Shown piece by piece: positions 1 to 6,817 of a DNA stretch of 12,581 nucleotides. The notes beneath the pieces were generated by a model that did not search any database, had not been told where the DNA came from, and worked only from the letters and a program-made list of their open reading frames with translations. The stretch spans positions 1 to 12,581 of the forward strand of contig CAZXGJ010000077.1 of assembly GCA_964639955.1 (NCBI GenBank), given 5' to 3'. Position 1 is the first letter of the stretch. Each line of letters starts with the position of its first letter. Both the position numbers and the translations under genes were made by a program. The stretch is from IGN2 sp964639955. GTDB taxonomy: Bacteria; Bacteroidota; Ignavibacteria; Ignavibacteriales; Ignavibacteriaceae.

Positions 1-74
1 TCGATGAAGCTGCTAATAAAGTATATATTGAAATTGACTGTGGTGTTTCTTCGATTAGTGTGGAAAGATACTAA
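1..74 (+). CDS. C-terminal fragment of a plus-strand gene, possibly a LiaF/toastrack-type envelope protein
   Basis: Only the last 23 codons are in the window (frame starting at base 3, stop TAA at 72-74). The peptide ends IEIDCGVSSISVERY. This alternating beta-strand, glycine-rich ending resembles the C-terminal 'toastrack' part of LiaF/DUF4097-like membrane-stress proteins, but the fragment is too short to be sure. It is the only plus-strand coding candidate here. It runs convergently into the hsd operon and is followed by a hairpin that could end both transcripts. The family guess is weak; that it is a real coding end is moderately supported by the amino-acid pattern and by the terminator-like structure after it. 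Confidence 0.4.
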   Translation, partial: DEAANKVYIEIDCGVSSISVERY

Positions 75-85
75 TCGATTTCTAA

Positions 86-134
86 CTCTTACTCCTACTC
101 TTAATCTTAATCTAATGAAGAGTATGAGTAAGAG
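86..134. terminator. Long hairpin between convergent genes, possible bidirectional terminator
   Basis: Bases 86-101 and 119-134 form a 16-bp inverted repeat with one mismatch and a 17-base loop. It lies 11 bases after the stop of the plus-strand fragment and beyond the end of the minus-strand hsdS region. There is no strong U-run on either side, so intrinsic termination is plausible rather than certain. Confidence 0.5.
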
Positions 135-156
135 TAGAAGAAAGACGTTATAACAA

Positions 157-247
157 CCCCTCCTTTAAACGCTTTTTGCATTAAGCTTTGGGAAAAGGAC
201 TCCTTCGGAGAAAAAGATTTTCCAGCTCCTGCTCTGATTGTTTTTGC
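157..247 (-). pseudogene. hsdS 3'-end echo (remnant of a second hsdS tail)
   Basis: This stretch repeats the last ~70 bases of intact hsdS (about 410-477) in the same orientation with only a few mismatches. In the minus frame it begins KQSEQELENLF, exactly as in the intact protein. A 20-base insertion at 191-210, containing the palindrome CTCCTTCGGAG, then shifts the frame and gives a stop. Beyond it, MQKAFKG can be read again in another frame. The remnant is separated from intact hsdS by one copy of the ~150-bp element. It is most likely the end of an older hsdS allele that was displaced. Confidence 0.75.
200..210. repeat. Small palindrome inserted in the hsdS remnant
   Basis: CTCCTTCGGAG is a perfect 4-bp stem with a 3-base loop. 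It sits inside a 20-base insertion (191-210) that intact hsdS lacks, so its boundaries are defined by comparison of the two copies within this window. Confidence 0.6.
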
Positions 248-251
248 TAAA

Positions 252-402
252 TGAACTCTCTATAAATCTCTCTCTTATAAAGAGAGAGACTTTATTGTAA
301 ATATAAAACTTACTATTATTTCCTTCCGTCAAGACATAAAATGCAAAGTTAATTTCTACAGCAAGTCCTTCTCTTACTAAGAGAAGGATTAGGATGAGTT
401 CA
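252..402. repeat. ~150-bp two-hairpin element, copy 1 (after hsdS)
   Basis: The element begins TGAACTC and ends GAGTTCA, an imperfect terminal inverted repeat. Hairpin A is at 267-289 (arms TCTCTCTCTT / AAGAGAGAGA) and hairpin B at 366-388 (arms TCCTTCTCTT / AAGAGAAGGA). The AT-rich middle holds a sequence close to TTCYGTCA shared by the other copies. Its right terminus overlaps the hsdS stop: the TGA at 400-402 is the first three bases of the terminal repeat read on the minus strand. The hairpins probably also work as a transcription terminator or mRNA 3'-end stabiliser for hsdS. Confidence 0.8.
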
Positions 403-1521
403 CACCAACTCCCCTTTAAACGCTTTTTGCATTGAGCTCTGAAAAAGATTTTCCAACTCCTGCTCTGATTGTTTTTGTTTTTCTTTTAATGCTTCTGTTT
501 TGTTTACTATCTCGGCAAATTGTTGTTGGAGTGAGAGTGGTGGAAAATAGAATTCTATTTCTTTTAATTGCTCTGCATTTAAGTGGGGTTGACCTGCTCT
601 CCGCGATAATGGTTCAATGATTGCTTTGCCATAATTTGAGTTAATTAAAAATGAATAAAATATCGAGTGCACCAATTCTAATTCTACTATTAAATCGTAA
701 GCAGCGTAAGAACCATCAAACTCTTTTGGTATTACAGCTGCATCACCCGTATTAACACCGCTACGAACAACTATAAGATTACCTTCTCTTAGTTCACATT
801 TCTTTATTTTATTCGCATCTTCTCTTGAAATAAATACCAAATCTTTTTTGACAATTGAATTATTCTTAATGTTAGTCGCTCTAATGAATGGTATTCCATT
901 TTCTTTATATTCCGGTGGCGAGCCAGTTCCATACCTAATGCTTGAAAATATTTCTCCAAACTTCTTTTTCTCCCATCCTTTCGGATTCTGCACCGGGTCA
1001 CCAAACATTTCTATAAATACAGATTGCAGAAATTCATCTGTTAGTTTGTTTGCTTCTTTGCGTTTTTGCTTTGCCTGGTCTGCTTTTTCTAATATCTCTG
1101 CAATTTGTTTTTGGATTGGGAGTGGCGGGAGAGGGATTTTATAACTGGCTATGTTATCATAACGAATATAATTTGTAGCAGAACCAAATTGCTTATTCTC
1201 TTGTGATTTTTTCCATCGTTCTTTTAAATGAAAGAAAACATATTTAACATCAGCAGAAAAATTATTGAGGACATAAGTTCTTTGATAAGCTTCAAACTTG
1301 CCATTATAGTATAAAGCTAATCCAACATTCGCTCCATTACCGGGTAATAGGATTGATTCCCCATCAAATGAATAACCTGCACTTCTTAGAGGTTCTGCCG
1401 CACAAGTAAAAAAAGGATACTCACCATTAGAATCACCCTCATTTACATCTTTGTTGCCAGTAGTGATATTACAAATATCACCCAAAGATTTAACCTGCCA
1501 GTTGGAGGGAAGTTTACTCAT
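400..1521 (-). CDS. hsdS: Type I restriction-modification specificity subunit HsdS
   Basis: The protein (373 aa) recognises the bipartite DNA target and holds the HsdM and HsdR subunits together. It has the classic two half-repeats: target-recognition domain 1 at about 1-130, a helical spacer at 131-175 starting IPLPPLPIQKQIAEIL, recognition domain 2 at about 180-325, and a matching C-terminal helix at 326-373 starting FYFPPLSLQQQFAEIV. The length is normal to slightly short for HsdS. The ATG at 1519-1521 gives the expected start (MSKLPSNWQVKSLGDI), with only a weak AGAG upstream. The gene is flanked on both sides by repeat elements and by echoes of its own ends, a sign that this allele was swapped in. 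The stop codon is supplied by the repeat terminus. It is the last gene of the operon. Confidence 0.95.
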   Translation of the reverse strand: MSKLPSNWQVKSLGDICNITTGNKDVNEGDSNGEYPFFTCAAEPLRSAGYSFDGESILLPGNGANVGLALYYNGKFEAYQRTYVLNNFSADVKYVFFHLKERWKKSQENKQFGSATNYIRYDNIASYKIPLPPLPIQKQIAEILEKADQAKQKRKEANKLTDEFLQSVFIEMFGDPVQNPKGWEKKKFGEIFSSIRYGTGSPPEYKENGIPFIRATNIKNNSIVKKDLVFISREDANKIKKCELREGNLIVVRSGVNTGDAAVIPKEFDGSYAAYDLIVELELVHSIFYSFLINSNYGKAIIEPLSRRAGQPHLNAEQLKEIEFYFPPLSLQQQFAEIVNKTEALKEKQKQSEQELENLFQSSMQKAFKGELV

Positions 1522-1534
1522 AGCTGCTCTCTTT

Positions 1535-1593
1535 TGAACCTGCCTGTCCGGAAGGCAGGCTCATCCCCAGCCCTTCTCTTATAAAGAGAAGGG
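1535..1593. repeat. Partial element, inverted orientation, directly upstream of hsdS
   Basis: TGAAC at 1535-1539, then CTCATCC after a nested palindrome, then hairpin B (arms CCCTTCTCTT at 1571-1580 and AAGAGAAGGG at 1584-1593). This is the right half of the ~150-bp element in the opposite orientation to the four full copies. It ends 14 bases before the hsdS start codon, so it forms the hsdS leader. Confidence 0.7.
1539..1559. repeat. Palindrome nested in the partial element
   Basis: The arms CCTGCCT (1539-1545) and AGGCAGG (1553-1559) form a 7-bp stem. It interrupts the element terminus between TGAAC and CTCATCC. A different palindrome interrupts a similar place in the element behind hsdM, so this end of the element looks like a preferred landing site for other small palindromes. 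Confidence 0.65.
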
Positions 1594-1606
1594 AGTAAGA
1601 CAAAAA

Positions 1607-1648
1607 CACAAAAGATTTAACCTGCCATTTGTTTTTATCTTTTTTCAT
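1607..1648 (-). pseudogene. hsdS 5'-end echo (start of a displaced hsdS allele)
   Basis: Bases 1611-1627 are identical to 1484-1500 inside the hsdS start region (17 of 17). Read from an ATG at 1646-1648 on the minus strand the remnant encodes MKKDKNKWQVKSF, comparable to MSKLPSNWQVKSL of intact hsdS, after which similarity stops. The remnant lies upstream of the partial element, mirroring the 3' echo at 157-247. Together they look like the two ends of an older hsdS with the current hsdS nested between them. Confidence 0.65.
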
Positions 1649-1683
1649 CTAATGTAAAAATATTTTTAATCTTTTCATTTATT

Positions 1684-1970
1684 TACTAGAACCTACTGGA
1701 ACTTTACTAGAACCTTACTGTAAACTACTATGACCTAACTATGACCTTACTAGGCCATTACTCGGCCAAGCTCGGTCAGATTCAACAGATATTTTGCATT
1801 TTACCCGAAACTTACTATAAACTTACTAGGAACTTACTGTGAACCTACTAGGAATCTACTGTGAACATATTAAAAGCAGCGTAACCTTATTTCTACTTGA
1901 CCATTACTCAGAACTCAGTCGGAAGCTACTAGGCCACTACTCGGCCAAGCTCGGCCATTACTCGGCCAAC
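1684..1970. repeat. Degenerate 11-bp direct tandem repeat array
   Basis: Three blocks (about 1684-1780, 1812-1870 and 1900-1970) consist of roughly 20 units of 10-12, mostly 11, bases. Typical units are TACTAGGAACT, TACTGTGAACC and TACTCGGCCAA. The array fills most of the gap between the AlbA-type gene and the old hsdS start, and overlaps the last codons of the AlbA gene: its final Leu-Ala-Glu and stop are read from one unit. Unlike the two-hairpin elements it shows no dyad symmetry. A partial plus-strand reading frame through it (1839-2048) is a by-product of the repeat. Confidence 0.75.
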
Positions 1971-3367
1971 AATTCACGTAAAACACTACCTCCAATAAGA
2001 AGTGAATACTTTCCTGTGGGATCGTTTTTTGTTGTCCCAGACCAATGAACAATTTGAAACATTTCTAAAAGATATCTTCTTGCACTCCTTAAAGGAATGT
2101 TTAACTCATCCACTATCTCGCTTGTTTTAGATGGACCGTGTTCACTTAAATATTTTAGAATTTTCTTTTGATTATCATTCAATCTTAATTCTGTAACAGG
2201 TTTTTCTTCTTCTATTTTTTTGCGGAAGAATGTAACAATAAAATCTCCGTTACGAATTTCAAATTTAGGTTCTTTAAGTCCCGCTTCTTTACACAAGTTT
2301 ATAATTCTGTTAGTGCCGGTGCCCCATTGCTCTATATACTTTATAAGGTAAAAGCAGCGTGCAATTAATTCGTTGCGTGGAATTGAACGGTGTTCTTTTT
2401 TAAGTGATTCAATCGTGATGCTTTCGGGTAAAGTACCAGGATTCCAGATTTCAACTTTATTATTAAAAATTCTTACCTGTACGTTTCCGGTATCTTCATA
2501 GCTTCGGTGGCATATCGCATTTATTACTGCTTCGCGCAATGCTTCCCGTGGTATTTCCCAAATCTCATCTCTCTCCGGCTTGCCCGATATTTTAACCGAG
2601 ATATTTAATTGCTTCCGTAAAAACAAAAGCACTTCGGGAACCTGATTGATAATGGTTCCACCAACATCTTTGAAGTCCAGAAAATCAATTGCCTTATTAT
2701 CTGCGAACAAGGCACACTTCACTAAAGAACGCGGGAAATATTTTTGAGGATCTTTTCCAAAAAGAAGAATTGCTGCATTAGTAAGTTTACCACTTTTTAC
2801 CAGGTTAAGCTTTTCGAGAACAGCAGATGTTTTTGCTTTAGGATCTAAATCAGAATTGCGTTCATCTTTAACACGCTGTACAAAATATTTGATATCCTTT
2901 ACACTTATATCAGATAATTTGAATTCCGATAAGATTTGTTTATCCCAATGAAACGGAGTATTGGTTTTAATTAGCTGGCGGATTTTTTCGACAGTTATTC
3001 GCTGATTAGTCTTGCCTACTCTTACAAAAACTTTTTCTTTAACCCAAACAGGTTTAACCGGATATTCGGGGACGAAAACTTTTATAATTGTTTTTGAATA
3101 TTTTTTTACTTCGATTATGTCAGGAAAAATTTTGGGGTCAGTGTTTTGCTTTATGCTGTTAGCCAGACTTTCAAGAGTTCCTTTGCCTATAGAAACGTCG
3201 TTGATTTGTCCATCATCAGCAACACCGATATAAATTGTACCGCCTTTTGTATTTGAGAATGCCGAAATAGTTTCCAGAATCTGATCTATCTCAGATAATG
3301 AGTTTTTAAATTCAACTATTTCGGATTCACTAATATTTAATTTTTTCGTTGCGGTCGGATTACGCAT
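1958..3367 (-). CDS. Schlafen-AlbA / GHKL-ATPase / winged-helix regulator-like protein
   Basis: This 469-aa protein has the COG2865-type layout. An AlbA_2 (Schlafen-like) nucleic-acid-binding domain lies at about 14-133 (EFKNSL, then FSNTKGGTIYIGVADDG). A GHKL-like ATP-binding region follows at about 270-375 (REALREAVINAICHRSY, WNPG at 309-311, and GTGTNRI at 349-355). A C-terminal winged helix at about 395-458 contains ELNIPLRSARRYL. Such proteins are annotated as transcriptional regulators or ATP-binding proteins and are common passengers in type I loci between hsdM and hsdS; their role there is unsettled. The ATG at 3365-3367 has a good GGAAG six bases upstream. The last residues LLAE are read from the 11-bp repeat, so the natural C-terminus may have been altered by the array. 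Confidence 0.85.
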   Translation of the reverse strand: MRNPTATKKLNISESEIVEFKNSLSEIDQILETISAFSNTKGGTIYIGVADDGQINDVSIGKGTLESLANSIKQNTDPKIFPDIIEVKKYSKTIIKVFVPEYPVKPVWVKEKVFVRVGKTNQRITVEKIRQLIKTNTPFHWDKQILSEFKLSDISVKDIKYFVQRVKDERNSDLDPKAKTSAVLEKLNLVKSGKLTNAAILLFGKDPQKYFPRSLVKCALFADNKAIDFLDFKDVGGTIINQVPEVLLFLRKQLNISVKISGKPERDEIWEIPREALREAVINAICHRSYEDTGNVQVRIFNNKVEIWNPGTLPESITIESLKKEHRSIPRNELIARCFYLIKYIEQWGTGTNRIINLCKEAGLKEPKFEIRNGDFIVTFFRKKIEEEKPVTELRLNDNQKKILKYLSEHGPSKTSEIVDELNIPLRSARRYLLEMFQIVHWSGTTKNDPTGKYSLLIGGSVLRELLAE

Positions 3368-3373
3368 TTTATT

Positions 3374-3378
3374 CTTCC
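3374..3378 (-). promoter_or_regulatory. Ribosome binding site of the AlbA-type gene
   Basis: GGAAG on the minus strand, six bases before the ATG at 3367. It is one of the clearer Shine-Dalgarno matches in the window and supports that start. Confidence 0.6.
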
Positions 3379-3399
3379 ATTATGCTGTTAAGCTAACTT

Positions 3400-3453
3400 T
3401 CACTTTTTCAAATATTTTTGAATCTCAGAAATGTCTTTACTATATCTGCTTTA
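3400..3453 (-). pseudogene. hsdM 3'-end echo
   Basis: Read on the minus strand this encodes KDISEIQKYLKK followed by TGA, almost the same as the intact HsdM ending KDITEIKKYLKK. Upstream of KD a one-base deletion in an A-run shifts the frame relative to intact HsdM (GCAGATATAG is still recognisable). The echo abuts the repeat element that follows hsdM. It appears to be the tail of an older hsdM allele that was directly followed by the AlbA-type gene. Confidence 0.7.
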
Positions 3454-3624
3454 TAACTCTCTCTAAATCTTTCTCTAAAAAGAGAGAGATTTTATTATCA
3501 AGATACAACATTCTATTCTTATCTTCTGTCAGCATAAAAAACGTTTTGTTACCAATATCAATAAGTCCTTCTCTTGCAAAGAGAAGGATTAAGCCTGCCC
3601 CGAACTTGTTTCGGGGATGAGTTC
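3454..3624. repeat. ~150-bp two-hairpin element, copy 2 (after hsdM), with a nested palindrome
   Basis: Starts TAACTCTCT (variant of TGAACTC) and ends GATGAGTTCC one base before the hsdM stop codon (TAA at 3626-3628). Hairpin A is at 3469-3488 and hairpin B at 3566-3588. The shared central TTCTGTCA is present. The copy is longer than the others because a palindrome has been inserted near its right end. Confidence 0.8.
3598..3616. repeat. Palindrome nested in element copy 2
   Basis: CCCCGAA (3598-3604), loop CTTGT, TTCGGGG (3610-3616): a perfect 7-bp GC-rich stem, absent from the other element copies at this position. It could strengthen termination after hsdM. Confidence 0.65.
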
Positions 3625-3625
3625 C

Positions 3626-5134
3626 TTATTTCTTCAAATACTTTTTTATCTCAGTTATATCTTTTGCTATATCTGCTTCATATTTCAAAACCTTTTCCAT
3701 TATCACATCCGGCTTTTCATACTTAACTTCTTCATACTCGATCGGTTTATAACGTGAGATTGAAAGATCATATTTATTCGCTCTAATATCTTTAACATCA
3801 ACAACTACTATTTTCTTATTCCCTTCCCTTAGGGAAGGGTTAGGGATGGGCTTCTTCCACTCCTTTATTATATCCGGTATATCATTCTTATCAGTTTTAT
3901 TTCGCTTATCATCAAGTGTAAATCCATCAGCTTCCATATCATAGAACCAGACTTTATCTGTAATGCCGCCTTTCTGAAAAACCACAACTGCTGTAGAAAC
4001 TCCTGCATAAGGTTTGAATACTCCTGACGGCATCGAAATTATTCCTTCAAGCTTACAGTTATCAATTAAAATTTTACGGATATCAATATGAGCTTTGCTG
4101 GTTCCAAACAAAACACCATCAGGAACAATTACCGCTGCTCTTCCACCTGTTACAAGCAGATCATAAATTAATTCAATAAAAAGCAGTTCAGTCTTTTTAG
4201 TTTTTGTTTTGAATCGAGGATTAACATCCGTTTCATCTATCGAACCCTTAAACGGCGGATTAGCGAGCACGATATCGTACAATTCTTTTTCGTTAAATGA
4301 TTTTGAAAGTGTATCTGTATAACGAATGTTGGGATTATCAATTCCATGCAGCATGAGGTTCATCGCACCGATACGTGTCATTGTGGAATCAAAGTCGTAC
4401 CCTGTAAGAGCGTGAGTTTTAAGAAACCTAAAAAGTTTTTTGTCTGTAATCTTATCGCCGATTAAATGATGCGGCATTCCCTCTTCGTCATAATCAAGAA
4501 CATCTTTGCTTGTGTTCTGTTCAAGTATGTGCATATAGGCATTGAATAAAAATCCTGAAGTACCGCAAGCTGGATCACAAATCCTGTCACCTATTTTCGG
4601 ATCAACAAGCTTAACCATCATCCTTATTATGTGTCGCGGTGTTCTGAACTGACCGTTCTTTCCGGCAGTCGTCAACTGCATCAGTAAATATTCATAAAGA
4701 TCACCCTGAACATCTACGTTTTGTTCTGTGATGTGCAGGTCTTCAATAATGTTTACTGCTTCCTGCAAAAGCGAAGCTTTTGGAATGATAAATACTGCAT
4801 CCTGCATATGCTGGGCAAAGGAGCTCGTTTCGATGCCAAGCTCCCTGAGAAAATCAAAAACTTTATCGCGAACGTGCTTTATCATTTGCTCACCGGGTAA
4901 TTGCGACCAGTAAGACCACCGGCAATCTTCATTACCTTTAAATATTGAAGTGAATTTTTCATTTCGTCTTTTAGCACCAGCGGCGTTCGAGTTATCCATA
5001 TCCTCAAGCCGCTTAAGGAAAATTAGATAAGACATTTGCTCGATGGCTGTTAGCGGATTAGCAATCCCGCCCGACCAGAATTTATCCCAGAGAGAATCTA
5101 TTTTTTGTTTGAGCGTTGTGGAGTTGGTGAGCAT
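3626..5134 (-). CDS. hsdM: Type I restriction-modification DNA methyltransferase subunit HsdM (N6-adenine)
   Basis: The protein (502 aa) transfers a methyl group from S-adenosylmethionine to adenine in the sequence chosen by HsdS. An N-terminal HsdM helical domain (about 1-135) is followed by the N6_Mtase domain. Motif I is DPACGTSGF at 187-195 and the catalytic motif IV is NPPF at 292-295 (inside VLANPPFKGS). The start at 5134 (MLTNSTTLKQKIDSLWDKFW) fits the family, but no clear Shine-Dalgarno precedes it; it lies 7 nt after the HEPN stop, so translation is probably coupled. Residues 429-438 (PIPNPSLREG) are encoded by a palindromic repeat inserted in frame and are not expected in family members. 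The stop is placed right at the edge of a repeat element. Confidence 0.95.
   Translation of the reverse strand: MLTNSTTLKQKIDSLWDKFWSGGIANPLTAIEQMSYLIFLKRLEDMDNSNAAGAKRRNEKFTSIFKGNEDCRWSYWSQLPGEQMIKHVRDKVFDFLRELGIETSSFAQHMQDAVFIIPKASLLQEAVNIIEDLHITEQNVDVQGDLYEYLLMQLTTAGKNGQFRTPRHIIRMMVKLVDPKIGDRICDPACGTSGFLFNAYMHILEQNTSKDVLDYDEEGMPHHLIGDKITDKKLFRFLKTHALTGYDFDSTMTRIGAMNLMLHGIDNPNIRYTDTLSKSFNEKELYDIVLANPPFKGSIDETDVNPRFKTKTKKTELLFIELIYDLLVTGGRAAVIVPDGVLFGTSKAHIDIRKILIDNCKLEGIISMPSGVFKPYAGVSTAVVVFQKGGITDKVWFYDMEADGFTLDDKRNKTDKNDIPDIIKEWKKPIPNPSLREGNKKIVVVDVKDIRANKYDLSISRYKPIEYEEVKYEKPDVIMEKVLKYEADIAKDITEIKKYLKK
3821..3851. repeat. Palindromic half-element inserted in frame inside hsdM
   Basis: The arms CCCTTCCCT (3821-3829) and AGGGAAGGG (3831-3839) are followed by TTAGGGATGGG, matching the right half of the ~150-bp element (hairpin B, then TTAGGATGAG). 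Read on the minus strand it gives PIPNPSLREG in HsdM. NPSLREG-like peptides are a known fingerprint of palindromic repeats translated inside genes in Bacteroidota-like genomes. Confidence 0.7.
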
Positions 5135-5141
5135 GGGTTAT

Positions 5142-5582
5142 TTATTTTTTTGATAAGATTTTCTTTAGACTCCACACTCTCGCGCTAATCTCCCTTGCAA
5201 GAGATTCTCCAGTCTGAGCAATGTCTTTTATATTAGGATCAGCTATATCAATTTTTTTCTTTTCAGAAGCTAAAGCATGCATAAGTTTATTCCGCTTCTT
5301 TGCCCATTGAATTATCCTTTTCAGAATATCATCATAAAATATTTTTCTTAATTCCGACCTAGATGCTTTCTCTTTTGTTAAAATTCTAATTTTTGCATTA
5401 AGCATAATTATGGAATGAGCTTGAATCAAACCTATTTTATCAAGAATAGATAAGATTCGATCCTCTATAATTGCATAAGCAATCCATGTTTGTTCTAAAA
5501 AAAACTCCTTCTCCTGAGCTACTTTCATTCGTCCTATAAGCAATTCATAATTTTCTTTTTTTATCCTATTTGATTTTACCAT
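5142..5582 (-). CDS. Putative HEPN-domain protein (possible RNase)
   Basis: A 146-aa all-helical protein from the ATG at 5580-5582; a TTG two codons upstream (5588) is possible but less well placed against the weak GAAGA. The residues YAIIEDRILSIL (about 36-47) and later KKRNKLMHAL give the HEPN signature R-x4-H: Arg97, Asn98 and His102. In HEPN families this motif forms the metal-independent RNase site of a dimer. No transmembrane segment or second domain is visible. It lies 33 nt after the TPR gene and 7 nt before hsdM, so it is made together with the methyltransferase. HEPN nucleases such as PrrC are known guards of type I systems, which makes an RNA-targeting defence role plausible but unproven. 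The family call rests on the motif and helicity only. Confidence 0.6.
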   Translation of the reverse strand: MVKSNRIKKENYELLIGRMKVAQEKEFFLEQTWIAYAIIEDRILSILDKIGLIQAHSIIMLNAKIRILTKEKASRSELRKIFYDDILKRIIQWAKKRNKLMHALASEKKKIDIADPNIKDIAQTGESLAREISARVWSLKKILSKK

Positions 5583-5615
5583 AACCAATTTCTTCGAATA
5601 CTTAAATTTTAATTA

Positions 5616-6815
5616 CTATTTAATATGCTTCACATTAATAGCTTCTTTTCCTTTTTTACCATCAACAAGAATATAATGCACTTTATCACCTGATTTAGGA
5701 TTTTTATAACGACAATTTTTTATATGAAAGAAATACTGTTGATTGTCACTGTCTTTAATAAACCCATAACCTTTATCATCTTTATAGATCATAACTATAC
5801 CTTCTAGTAAGTTTTCATATTCCTCAAGTGGTTCGTTTTCAGCGATAATATTATTTTTGTTTATCAGTTCAATTTTTTGCAATGCTTCAGAATAATCGAC
5901 ATTATATTGTTTCTTTCTCATCTCGTGCGCTATATTAAATTCATTAAGTGCATTCTTATATTTTTCCAACTTTTCATAAACCAAACCAAGGTGAAAATGA
6001 GATTTGAATTCAGACTTACCTTTTTTAAGAATAGCATATTTCAATTGCTCTTTAGCATCCTCATACCTTTCCATTTTATATAAGAGCCGTCCGTAATGTT
6101 GGCAGATGTAATCGTCCATTTGATGAAAAGGAATTGATTTATAAACATCAGCAGCTTCTTGCAACTTTTCTAGATAGCCAAGTGTTATAGCAATTTTATC
6201 TTTCACATAATTTTTTTTGAGTAATTCATCAGCTATCTTAAATTTCTCTAACGCTTTTTCAAACTGAGTTTGCTCTAAAAATATTTTCCCACATTTATAT
6301 GGAATAAAACCATCTTCTGGTTCTAATTGGATTAATTTTTCTCCAAGTTCAATAGCATTATCATGTTCCCCACTATCAAACATTAAATCAAATTTCAGTC
6401 TAATTAAAGCTTTTTGTAATATTTGATTATTTCCTTGCCCGTTTATAACGGAGTCAAATTCAGTAAATAATTCAGCTACATCAGTTGATTTATTTAATGC
6501 AATAAGGCATTTTATTTTTTCATACTTCGCCCATTGAAAATTATTCCATTTTTCTATAGCACTATTCTGCTGCTCTAAAGCTTCATTATATCTTTCCAAT
6601 TCAAATAATATTTTTCCTAATCTATAGTTGTACTTACTTGTTTTGGGTTGTTCTTTTATTAGTCCTTCATAGATTTCCATAGCCTCTTTAAGTTTTTTTA
6701 ACTTACAACAGACTTCAGCAAATTTTTCTAAAAGAGCTAAATTACCTTTATCCCCAGCTATTTTACTCTTTAACGAATCGTATTCAATCGCTAGTTCTTT
6801 AGTATCTTCTATCAT
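5616..6815 (-). CDS. TPR-repeat protein with C-terminal cold-shock (OB-fold) domain
   Basis: Residues 1-320 of this 399-aa protein are amphipathic helix pairs of the tetratricopeptide type, for example KLKEAMEIYEGLI (41-53), ERYNEALEQQNSAIEKW (74-90), TQFEKALEKF (183-192), ERYEDAKEQLKYAI (249-262) and EKYKNALNEF (284-293). The last 65 residues are a cold-shock domain with both RNA-contact motifs: KGYGFI at 348-353 and YFFHI at 361-365. The protein probably binds single-stranded RNA or DNA through the OB fold and a protein partner through the TPR array. Its ATG lies 2 nt after the stop of the kinase-RNase HIII gene (TAAAAATG), so translation is almost certainly coupled and the two products may interact. 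It has no signal peptide or membrane segment, so it is likely cytoplasmic. Confidence 0.85.
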   Translation of the reverse strand: MIEDTKELAIEYDSLKSKIAGDKGNLALLEKFAEVCCKLKKLKEAMEIYEGLIKEQPKTSKYNYRLGKILFELERYNEALEQQNSAIEKWNNFQWAKYEKIKCLIALNKSTDVAELFTEFDSVINGQGNNQILQKALIRLKFDLMFDSGEHDNAIELGEKLIQLEPEDGFIPYKCGKIFLEQTQFEKALEKFKIADELLKKNYVKDKIAITLGYLEKLQEAADVYKSIPFHQMDDYICQHYGRLLYKMERYEDAKEQLKYAILKKGKSEFKSHFHLGLVYEKLEKYKNALNEFNIAHEMRKKQYNVDYSEALQKIELINKNNIIAENEPLEEYENLLEGIVMIYKDDKGYGFIKDSDNQQYFFHIKNCRYKNPKSGDKVHYILVDGKKGKEAINVKHIK

Positions 6816-6817
6816 TT

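Noticed and set aside
157..1648. Invertible (shufflon-like) hsdS phase-variation system
   Set aside because: The hsdS echoes are in the same orientation as the intact gene and only cover the ends, with no alternative recognition domain and no recombinase gene in the window; inversion cannot swap domains here.
1839..2048. Plus-strand frame encoding repeats such as LGHYSAKLGHYSAN
   Set aside because: It is a product of the 11-bp tandem repeat plus the antisense of the AlbA-type gene 3' end; it has no ribosome binding site and the repeat period would shift frames.
5583..5588. TTG start for the HEPN-type gene
   Set aside because: The GAAGA sequence would be too close to the TTG; the ATG two codons later has better spacing.
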